Below, in pieces: positions 20,136-29,096 of a stretch of 31,065 nucleotides of DNA. Below the pieces are notes generated by a model. It was not told where the DNA came from and ran no database searches. It worked only from the letters and a program-made list of their open reading frames with translations. A program made the translations under genes and the position numbers. The stretch lies in the NCBI RefSeq assembly GCF_022376445.1, contig NW_025955400.1:1-31065 (forward strand), in the 5' to 3' direction. Source of the DNA: Fomitopsis serialis (Eukaryota; Basidiomycota; Agaricomycetes; Polyporales; Fomitopsidaceae). Within the stretch, counting starts at the first letter, position 1. Each line of letters starts with the position of its first letter.

Positions 20136-21290
20136 ATGTGGGCCTTTTCTCGGTACAAGGACTATACGCCCCTTTGGACAGACATCGCCTCGCTCAAGCA
20201 AGCCAACCGCGCACATGCACTGCGGATACTAGCCGTTCTCCTCGTCATCCTGGTCTCACTGTGGTACAATGGGTATTTAATTTCAAAATTAGCGAAGAAA
20301 TGGCCAACGCCTTTGGACAATTATCAGCACCTGTGAGCAGGTCGTCGGTCAGCGTAGTGCAAGCTAATGTTATGCAGTAATCCTAATCCACTCCTTAACG
20401 GCGAGTTTCACCAGTCGCTCAAGCCTCCAAGTCACGACGACACCGCCGTGGTGTCTTGCATGTACACCGACTCTTATGCCACCGCCATCGCGACGCTCGG
20501 ACACTCCCTCGACCGTGTCAACAGCACCGCGACGCGTCTCCTCTTCTACCTTCCGGAGCACATCTCCCCCGAGGCCCTCTGTATCGCGACTGCGACTGGC
20601 TTCACCCCGCACCCCGTCTCGCGCATCGCCCCGCCGCACAATGGCGAAGGCACGAACAAACGGTTCCTCGACGCCTACTCCAAGCTGAACCTTTGGACGC
20701 TCAACGACGCGGGCTACAACGCCGTCGTGCACCTCGACGCGGACACGCTTGTCCTCCGCAACTTCGACGAGCTCTTCGCACTGCCCTACCGCTTCGGCGC
20801 CGTCCCGGACGTCTACGTAGGCTCGCACGGCTTCGCGCTCGAGTTCAACACCGGCGTCATCTCCGCGCGCCCGGACACGGCTGTGTTCCGCGACATGATG
20901 GAGAAGATGCAGACGCTGTCGTACGACGGCACGCAGGCGGACCAGGCTTTCCTCAACCAGTACTATGCTGCGTCCGCAGTCCGCCTGCCGTACGCGTACA
21001 ACGCGAACCTGGCGATCAAGAAGCGCAAGCCTGCGATGTGGGAGGACCTGTGGAAACGCGCACGGATTGTCCACTATACGCTCGTGAAGCCGTTCCTCGC
21101 GGAGGCGGACAACTCGGGCGAGACCGTCGTGCCGATGGAGGCTATGGAGGACAACATCCGGGCGCGCATGGGCGAGTTCGACGGTGTGTTCAAGGAAGAG
21201 CTGCTCGAGTGGCTGGGGCAGTGGAAGGAGACGTATGCGAAGTATGGGGACAGGTTGAGAGAGTGCCAGAGGAAGGCGGGTGAGATGTAG
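20136..21290 (+). CDS. GT8 / glycogenin-type glycosyltransferase, two exons
   Basis: A type II membrane-anchored family 8 retaining glycosyltransferase, probably acting in the Golgi on glycans or glycolipids; donor and acceptor unknown. Exon 1 is 20136-20332, exon 2 is 20378-21290, with a 45-base phase-2 intron; 369 residues. A short cytosolic N-terminus (ending R-A-H-A-L) precedes one membrane helix at about residues 30-49. The catalytic domain shows V-V-H-L-D-A-D-T-L-V-L at 182-192, whose DxD (Asp 186, Asp 188) binds Mn and the nucleotide sugar. It is followed by F-N-T-G-V, A-D-Q-A-F-L-N-Q and the metal-binding His 298 in I-V-H-Y. The first ATG is chosen because it supplies the anchor. The strong GC bias creates long shadow frames on both strands that are not genes. 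Confidence 0.88.
20333..20377 (+). other. Intron of the glycosyltransferase gene
   Basis: A 45-base phase-2 intron (GTGAGC..CAG), the shortest well-supported one in the window. Splicing joins N-Y-Q-H-L to N-P-N-P-L-L-N-G. Confidence 0.75.
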
Positions 21291-22538
21291 GGTTTGGTGA
21301 GTCTCATAGATCGGCTTCGAGCTGGTGATCGTGAGAGCTGAGCATGTATATGCAGTAGCACTTCGCTTCGCTTCCCAGGATCGCTCATAAGCCCGTGGAG
21401 CGGGCCTTATGGCATGGAACTTCATTCAATCTTCGTGGTGGTGCCGGGCATGACTAGATCAGGATAGAGCGGGACGGACGCTTCTTGTCGGTGTGTGCAC
21501 ATGATATTATTATTACTCAATCATGCGCTGTTGTGATTGCATCGAGTACAGCATGTATTATTCGCAATGATCTATGTATGTTCCCAGGCATTCTCAACCA
21601 ACGAACTCTGTCGGTCCCTTTGTGTAGCGTTGGACCTAGTGATCAGTCACGAACACGTGTACAATTGGGTGCGTTTCCTTGATATCCATTGCTCTTGAAG
21701 TCCTTGAATAAAGCTGCGTTCGCACAGCGGTTCGACAAACTTGTTTTAGGCGCAACTAAATGCAAGGAACCTCGACCTGCGTGACCACGCCCGCTGTCAG
21801 CCCAGCATCAATACCAAACATAAGATACGCCATTGATCCCGGTCAGTACTCAGATTGCTGTATGCGAGCGAAACGACTGAATGCAGACGCGCCTTCGAAT
21901 GGCGATGCAGTGATCGCGGGGGATTTTCGGTCCGTATCTCGTCCCAAACCAGCAACACTTATTGGACAAGATATCGGATCAGTCGAACTTTCCATTTCTG
22001 GACACCGACGCCAGCACAACGCCGACCACGGTCCAGGCCCAGCATGGGATGCTCCCACCGAATATTACCGTTGCCCGAAATTATCGGGAAGACATGTCTG
22101 GGCGAAGGGTGTTCTCTTGGAGAAAGAGTATATTCTGCAAAACATCCTGTTTGGCCCAGGTCCAAGCGAGGAATTAATGGAAAGTCTCAACGAGAATGTA
22201 AGTATTTCTGCACAACACGCGTGGTTTGGCCAAAATCAGAGCTGCGCGGTGCGTTATGCCCTTATCTGTATCCATCTGTATCTGATCTATATGGTCCATC
22301 AAGCTTTTGCTTCACCGTTGCAGCGCTGTGGCTGCAATCCATTGTTCTCGTCAGCGTTCCGCATAGAAGCCGGCCGGCCACGATGGCCTGTTGAATATGC
22401 AGCCGTGGCCTGGGAGCAAGTGTGGCTCCCTTTGTCTGCAACCACAGTTGACCTGGGCCACCTGTGCTTTCTCTCGACCGCCACACCCCCCTAGCCCCTG
22501 CACCCTGCTCGCCACTTGTGATCAGTCTCTGTCGACCT
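21291..22538. other. Gap with an unresolved open region
   Basis: 1.25 kb between the glycosyltransferase and the Ser/Pro-rich gene. The first 470 bases show nothing except a short ATT repeat near 21503-21516. From 21760 all three forward frames stay open for long stretches (see the separate candidate entry). Confidence 0.5.
21760..22494 (+). CDS. Candidate hypothetical gene, structure unresolved
   Basis: A plus-strand ATG frame of 244 codons with two plausible introns: 21842-21886 (GTCAGT..CAG, 45 bases) and one starting GTAAGT at 22198. Within it, another frame at about 21935-22170 has better third-position GC and reads naturally (for example M-L-P-P-N-I-T-V-A-R-N-Y-R-E-D). Coding may therefore switch frame through splicing or a lost base. 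I recognise no domain. It could be the 5' part of the Ser/Pro-rich gene downstream, or decayed sequence. Confidence 0.28.
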   Translation: MQGTSTCVTTPAVSPASIPNIRYAIDPGQYSDCCMRAKRLNADAPSNGDAVIAGDFRSVSRPKPATLIGQDIGSVELSISGHRRQHNADHGPGPAWDAPTEYYRCPKLSGRHVWAKGVLLEKEYILQNILFGPGPSEELMESLNENVSISAQHAWFGQNQSCAVRYALICIHLYLIYMVHQAFASPLQRCGCNPLFSSAFRIEAGRPRWPVEYAAVAWEQVWLPLSATTVDLGHLCFLSTATPP

Positions 22539-23953
22539 ATGTACCCCTCTTCCAAGTCACGCAGGCACGATGAGTGCTCTCCCGTGGGGCCTACCTCACT
22601 CCCGGACGAGACTACCACCTTCCCGCTGAATACAGGCAGGGAGGTTTTCGGCTTCCTTTGGACGCGTCGACGCGCGAACTTCCAACCACGACTCAGTCGT
22701 GCTCAGGCTCCCATCAGCCCAGTGTCTGGCATCGAGGCCACACGCGAATCCAGTGGGACTGCACCGCAACCTCCGGCCATCGCGGCCGTGTCTGCCGCCT
22801 CCTCTTCGACACACATCGCCCCGCCCCCGGAGCTCTGCAGCGACGATGAGCGCTGTCCTGAGGAGTATACTCCTCCGAGCTTGCCGGACGAGACTGCCGC
22901 CCTCGCATCAAATCCAGAGGATCATAACGTTCTTGGCTTCCTCACAACTCGCCTACGCTCCGCTTCCAGTTCACGGTCTACTTCTACTTCTGCCTCCGTG
23001 CCTGTGCCGGACGTCGAGGCTGTCCGCAACTCGAATGAGTCTTCAAACCAATTACCGGGCGTCGTGGCCGCCCGGACCACTTCACCCTCGGGATACTCCT
23101 CCCCTCGCTCTATCGAGTCGCAACGATCTGTGGCCTCGCCTCCGTGCTCATGGGACAAAGACATTGAGGAGTTTGCTTCACAGCCTGGTCGCCCTCCTAC
23201 TTCCATCGCGTCTGCCATTGACGAAGCCTCACCCGTCCAATCAGTCTACGAAAGCGGCAGCAGCAGAGGAAGTTGGATGAAGTATGTCTACTTCCACTCT
23301 TATTCGCCACACCGTCCATGAGCTCACGCCACTCTTGACCAAGTGATTTCAGCTGCTACGAACCTGCAGTGGAGAGGCTCAACTCCGACGATGGAGGCGT
23401 ACACTCGCCTCGCGCTGTATGCGCCGCCCCAACCCCTGAATTCGAATTAGTGGCATACCCAACGTGCGACAAGTACGAACTATGCGACTATCGCACGCCA
23501 GAAGAGCGTGCCTCTGACCCAATCTCGGCGTTCTCACTAGAAGCCTGGCTTTTAGTATGGGACTGCTACTGGCGGCGCGTCATCGACGCGGAGGTTACCA
23601 AGGAAGAGATCGCTGTCGCTGAATCCCTTTGCACTGAAATACGGGGCCTGTGGTTCGCGCAAGCGATGGCGGCCACGACTTTGGCGGAAGAACAAACAGC
23701 GCACGGTTGCCTCGAAGACCTGGCGGAATTGCCCTACTACGTGGACATCCACGAGGGCGACGAGATCTGGGCAGAAGACTTCAACGCTGGATACGAGTCT
23801 TCGGCGAGCGAGGCTGAGTATAGCGGCTCCGATGCTGACGCTTGGAAACATTTGGGGCGACGCTACACCCTAGACCTTCCCTCGCCAAGCGAAGCGAGCG
23901 ACTTTTTCGTCGAAGATGTGCCCCAGCCTCCTTCAAATAAACCCTCCCTTTGA
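22539..23953 (+). CDS. Ser/Pro-rich protein of unknown function, two exons
   Basis: Not recognised. Exon 1 from the ATG at 22539 to 23281 and exon 2 23353-23953 are joined by a 71-base phase-2 intron (GTATGT..TTTCAG); 447 residues. The first half is a low-complexity Ser/Pro/Thr region made of two related units. Unit 1 (about residues 10-98) has D-E-C-S-P..S-L-P-D-E-T..F-G-F-L-W-T-R-R-R..I-E-A-T-R-E-S. Unit 2 (about 101-190) has D-E-R-C-P..S-L-P-D-E-T..L-G-F-L-T-T-R-L-R..V-E-A-V-R-N-S. The second half is acidic and probably helical (A-F-S-L-E-A-W-L-L-V-W-D-C-Y-W-R-R) with a Ser/Asp/Glu tail. No signal peptide or membrane helix. The true start could lie further upstream. It is 150 bases before a kinase gene on the same strand. 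Confidence 0.6.
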
Positions 23954-24111
23954 GATACTGAGTGAGTTTTGGTCTATTTCTCTGTTTGGTCACTGGGTTC
24001 TGACGAGCCTGATCTGGGAGAAGGTGACACCGAGGAGGAGCCCAACAAATCGTCAAGGAAGTCCATGAGGACTGCGCGACATCAGAGACGCTGACGAGAG
24101 AGACCGAGCGG

Positions 24112-25436
24112 AATTCAAGGACGTATCATCTCGATCTATAATCAGTACAAGCGCAAGTGGTACACCCTTCACGGCACCATCGGAGAGGGCGGTGCGCGCG
24201 CATCTTCCACGCAACAGACGACAACGGCAGGTCATTTGCGGTCAAAGTCACGCATAAAATGCACGCCTTCAGGTCGCCGGTGAGCAGAAACTGCTCCTTC
24301 AGGAGCTTGCCGTCATGGGTGCGGCGAGGGCGCAGCGATGCAAGCGGCTGCAAGGAGTGGTCGAGAGTTGGAGACCGGGGAGAACGTCTTTTTCCTCATG
24401 GTACGTTTTTGTGGGTGCCCTTCCTTCGCAGTCCTGACAGTATTCGTATTAGGATGTTATGCACGTGATCTCAGGAGGACGCTTAGCCATAGAACAAGGG
24501 AGAAGGAGACCTGGGATGAGAAAAATTACTGCGCTGAGATGGTAGGCACTCAACCACCCGAACACTTCTCACGATGCTTACAGCTTTGGGCTTCGCTTGT
24601 ATAGGTCTATGCAGTCTACCTCCTGCACGGCGCAGGAGTCATTCATAGAGACATTAAACCGGATAATTTCCTGATGAACGAGAACGGACAATGCGTTCTT
24701 GCTGATTTTGGCCTGGCTTTCTACCCCAAGAACACCAGAGGTGTACCCTTCGAATGCAGAACCACCCACGGGTACTACGGGACGCCAGGATACCTATCCC
24801 CGGAACAAGAACGCAGGCAAGATTACAATTTCAAGATTGACATCTGGCAACTGGCTGCGTCTGGATCGAGATGTTCGCCTGTCTCTCCGGCCTTGGATGT
24901 ATCAACATCCAGAGGTGTTCTCCTTGGACGACGACGAAGCACGCTCAGTGTTGCGCGACAGTGTACGCAAGCTCTGCAAAGATCCGAGGGATCCGGTAGA
25001 TTTGCTGCAGCGAGTACGTGTGTGCGGCGAACAACTGTCTTTTCCGCTTTCCTGATCACACTGTTGCAGATGACCGAGATCAACCCTCGAGACCGGCCGA
25101 CGGCTCGACAAATTATGGAACACAGCTATTTCGAAGGCATCGAATGGCATGACATAGCAGACGACAAGTCTTATCGTACGTCGGCAGCTGGTGCTATTCA
25201 TACATTGTAGACTGACTACTACTCGCCGCGCGATCAGACTCCTTCCGCCCGGATGCTGTCATCCCCGATACGGAACGTGTAACCAGCTTGACTTCGCCAC
25301 TTTCCATCAAGGCGTCGGTTCAGAGTTCAAGGAATATGGACGCGACTATGCAGGTGATCTGGTCGCGCCAAGGGAGTACGAGAGAGAATCGATATGTGGA
25401 AGACACATCGGAACGCGTTTGCTTGGCGCGTCGTGA
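24112..25436 (+). CDS. Protein kinase gene interrupted by frameshifts
   Basis: A Ser/Thr-type kinase domain spread over several frames. In order: Y-T-L-H-G-T-I-G-E-G (P-loop), A-R-I-F-H-A-T-D-D-N-G-R-S-F-A-V-K-V (ATP lysine), L-L-L-Q-E-L-A-V-M, V-I-H-R-D-I-K-P-D-N (catalytic loop), V-L-A-D-F-G-L-A (metal Asp), G-T-P-G-Y-L-S-P-E-Q, W-I-E-M-F, then I-N-P-R-D-R-P-T-A. A tail with L-D-F-A-T-F-H-Q-G and G-R-D-Y-A-G-D ends at 25436. Introns with good borders are 24401-24452, 24542-24604, 25013-25069 and a short one at 25176-25210. At least eight frame breaks occur, each fitting one G missing from a G run. All key catalytic residues remain, so it may be a working gene hidden by sequence errors; otherwise it is a young pseudogene. 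The start is not resolved, and the substrate is unknown. Confidence 0.82.
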
Positions 25437-28400
25437 ATCCTAGTTCAATCTTCGGCCGGTGTCCACTGGTTCGGAACTGGGTTCACGATGAGCCCACAGT
25501 GACGTTCTCTCATTATTTTCCTTCCTCATAGGATCCTCTTTCATGTCCGACTTGATTTCTGCTCTCCAGCAGACTGAGGACACTGCCGCTTACCCACAAT
25601 TACTACAATGCAGTACCGTTATGGTCGCTTGCCGCTAGTTTTGTCTTGTATACACTCATGTCGCCCTTGACCGTACCCATCGTGCTACCTGCTCCCCACG
25701 TTTTGCTTTGTTGCTGTGTTCTTGTTGCTACTCTACTTGGTCGATTGTTGTGGTGTTCTTCTAGTCATACACATGCTATATGTACAGGGAGACGTGTTCC
25801 GCTGCATTAGTGGTCTCGTCCTCGCAGTACTGAGGCTCACGCCCTCTTACCGTACCGCTCTCATATAGGCACTTCGTGCGACTCGTGAATCGGAACACGA
25901 CAGCTATGTGATGCTATTAACGTCAGATGTAAGTAATACAATGCAACCAATGAACAACAACTGGATGAGAGACTTCTGTGTAAGAGAATGCCGAGCTGCG
26001 ACGAAAATGCGACAATTATGCAGTGGGGTATGGTGTTACACTGTGTACGAGGGTCCGTTTGAAGTGCGTGCACTGAGAGAATTTCTGGGCCGTCTAGCCA
26101 TCAGTGCGGCATATTCTCTGCAGTAGATCGACAGCCACCGTCCTGGAGAGCGCGCTGGGGACGTAGGTCTGCCCTGCCATGCAGGGGCTGCGCCGCCTGC
26201 GCATGGGTCTTCCGCAATTCCTGCTGAGTAGAATGCATGCCACGAGTCTTCCTCTAGCCTCGTGGTAACCGAACTCCGGTAGCAGCATGACGGGCTGGAT
26301 ACCGGATGGGACGACGACAGCCTCAAGAGGAGCGACAGGCTGAGATGCCGAAGGAGACAGTGAAGAAGTGACTGACTCGGGAAGGGCGGCGGTGGTATGC
26401 GCGTACGAGAGGCAATCGAAGGAGAGGAAGGGTCGAACGCGGCGGAGGGCTCACTATTTCGATGATCGGCTGGTCTGCGAATGGATCCTCTGCGTAGGTG
26501 CTCAGCAGTGGGTGCCGCAATGGAGGCCGGGGGCTGGTCTACGCATGCGCGGAGTAGAGACAGCTTGTGGGTCGGCGCAGAGCCCGTGCGGCCGCCGGAG
26601 ATGAAGAAGTGGGTGGGCTTGCCATGAGGGTTGACGGAGACGTTCGGGAGTTTAGTGAACGATGACGCCTGCGCCGATGAGATCGAAGAATTGACAACGA
26701 AAGCAGGACAAATGGCCCATGAACGGGGTGGCTGCGGTGCGACTGGATGGCCATTGCGAGACGGTTGAAGACACGGCGCAGGCGGTGCTGGACAATGCGC
26801 GAGGACAGTGAGTATGCGGTCCATGAGTACTAGGGATCAAAGGACAATACCTAGCTGGGATCTCACAGGGGATGTTGACGCACACAGCGGGCGAGCAGAA
26901 GATAAATAGAGACGAATGGTAAGGAGAGAACACGGAGAACAATGGAGGCGAACGAGAACAATGGTGCACTGTTGTCGCGTCGACCGCGCTGGCACCTGCT
27001 GGCACCCGTGATCGTGGCTTGTTCTCTCCCATCACCATCAACGGCCACATTATGTTCAATGTTCTCTCCGAGCTCGCCGAGTTGCTTGCAGTATAACCGT
27101 CCCCTTTCTGGCGACATGCGCCGGAAATACATATAACAACGTCTCTTCCTCAAGCGACTCCGACTGGCGAGGCGTGTGGTCGAGAACTCGATGGACTCTG
27201 AGGCTGCATCTGGTGCGGCGTGTCACATCCTCAGACCACCAGCAGTGCTCCCGGCTATTTCATACTATGTAACGATGCGCTCAGTGCACCGTCGAACACG
27301 CCGGGATTAGGACGAGAGCTAAAGGAATCAAGCTTCAAGTTCCATGAACAGCAGTGCGCCCGTCAGACTTTGAATTTGGACGAAGGTCTCGCTGTGACAG
27401 GAATCATAACACCGGTGCGCTGATGATAGCTCTGCTAGCTGAAGCGATTTGTGGGTTATATCTTTGCATGTAAGCACTCTGATGATTGGTGACACCTATG
27501 AAGTTGGGCTATCCGTGGACTATGGTCAAGTGTAGCATATCTCCACCGGCTCACCGCCTTTCCCAGTCGCGTCGGTGCGTCACAACCATCATTGCTTGAT
27601 TGACGTGGACACCCACTGTATAACTTATGTATGTCCCTTTGCGTGGAGGTGCCCGCACGAAACCTAGTGAGTCTCACAACTGTTCCGGACCACTGTGATG
27701 ACATGTCAGCTGATCCCGTCAATGATCCTAGGATGCACGGCTCCTTTCCACTCTATACCTCGACCGAGGTGAGATAATAATACTGGCACTTGACGATCAG
27801 GTCTTTCTCGCATTGCAACGCCGCTCAATTCGCAACAGTACTATCGCGGCCCACAAATCCGCTTACGCGAATGAATTTTGTCAATGGCAGTACCTTTGTG
27901 CCTTCTAGTGCCGTATGTCTCACAGCACGGCCGTTTAACCTCCCTGCCGAAGCCTTTAAGCCTCAAGCTTGACTTCATAAAGGACCCACACTTGGTCGTG
28001 TCACGGCCTGGTCAAGACGAAAGTTGTACTGCACGTACAGTCGTGTGATGCTTGCTTCGCGAATCATCGGTCAACGCTGAGCTCCTCGTCTACGGTCGAA
28101 AGCATCTAATCAAGGTACCCAGTCGCGCTAGAGGTGTGCAGAGTGTCTTACAGTCGAAGCCTTTAGTGCTATTCTTGCCTGTGCATCTCAAGAGATCGGG
28201 CGCAATGCATACATACCGAGAAAGAAGGCAGCGAAGAGACAGCGTCACATGGCAGTCGTGTTCACGAGGACTGTAAGCACAAGCAACAAGGCAGGGGCTC
28301 CCACGAAGCGGGCCAGACTTACTGCGGATGACACGAGTATCAGGAATCTCAGGAATATAGCGTCGTATATGCAATGGTTTGCCCAGACTGCAGACATTAG

Positions 28401-29096
28401 CTGACGTTCCTGAATTTGGTAGGCACATGGGCATTCCGTGCAAACATGCTACTTTTTCCTTGACCGTGACCTTGCAGGGTCCGTTATGACAGGCTATATC
28501 TCACATCAAAACTAAGCTGTTGCGCTCATCAGCCCATGATTTACGTTGGAGGTACGACAGCGGGCGTCCTCCGGTCACACACTCGTGTTTCATCACATCA
28601 CTGTAGAAACCCCATCGCTGGACTTACGGCACTCACCTTAGCAGACATTGCGGCGAGTCGTCGGAGGTCATCGGCGACACGAAGGTCAATATAGCTTAAT
28701 GAGGCCACTGTGAGCCCGAAAGTTGTCCCACTCCCGCAGAGCTAATCTGCACGACTCTTCCTGCATGGCATATACTGTCACCGTGGTGCGTCAGTCTTGG
28801 TTCTCTGGTGGTCACCGGCATGACTCATGGTCCTCGCAACAAGGGCTGTCCTCTACAATCTCGTGCCTGGCACGGCTTGCCGTAACGAAACCTATAACAC
28901 CGCTTGCCGATCGTCGGTGACATGTTTGACTCGATCACTGGCAGCTTGGGAAGTCGTACGGTATCGAAAAAACGAGGTGCATCCCATGACAAATTGTCGA
29001 CGCGAACGGCGCATTTAGTCTTCATGGAGTCCGCTCGTCCTGCTTTGTTGCCCCTTTTGACCTGCACCCCCTAGTGGCTACTAACTGGGTCACAGC
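25437..29096. other. 3.7-kb region without a firm gene
   Basis: Low coding signal for most of its length, with lower GC in places. The only long frame is the minus-strand one at 26036-26824. Others (about 117 codons at 28090-28443 minus) look random. No transposon protein or repeat unit was recognised. The 3' end should hold the promoter of the FAD oxidase gene. Confidence 0.5.
26036..26824 (-). CDS. Long open frame, uncertain hypothetical
   Basis: An ATG-started minus-strand frame of 262 codons, longer than expected by chance in this composition. The product is Ser/Pro/Arg-rich (for example S-P-S-I-A-S-R-T-R-I-P-P-P-P-F-P) with no domain I know. The two other minus frames are also open over long parts, and an upstream frame at 26863-27153 carries a hydrophobic stretch (I-V-L-R-V-L-S-L-P-F-V-S-I-Y-L-L-L-A). 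A decayed or frame-broken membrane-protein gene is therefore possible. No splice model convinced me. Confidence 0.25.
   Translation of the reverse strand: MDRILTVLAHCPAPPAPCLQPSRNGHPVAPQPPRSWAICPAFVVNSSISSAQASSFTKLPNVSVNPHGKPTHFFISGGRTGSAPTHKLSLLRACVDQPPASIAAPTAEHLRRGSIRRPADHRNSEPSAAFDPSSPSIASRTRIPPPPFPSQSLLHCLLRHLSLSLLLRLSSSHPVSSPSCCYRSSVTTRLEEDSWHAFYSAGIAEDPCAGGAAPAWQGRPTSPARSPGRWLSIYCREYAALMARRPRNSLSARTSNGPSYTV

Noticed and set aside
20456..21283. 275-codon plus-strand frame inside the glycosyltransferase
   Set aside because: It is the +1 shadow of the catalytic exon, extremely Arg-rich, and overlaps the clear GT8 motifs.
20370..21425. Long minus-strand frame (about 351 codons) over the glycosyltransferase
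   Set aside because: It is the antisense shadow of a strongly GC3-biased gene; the product is Arg/Val/Glu-rich low complexity with no domain.
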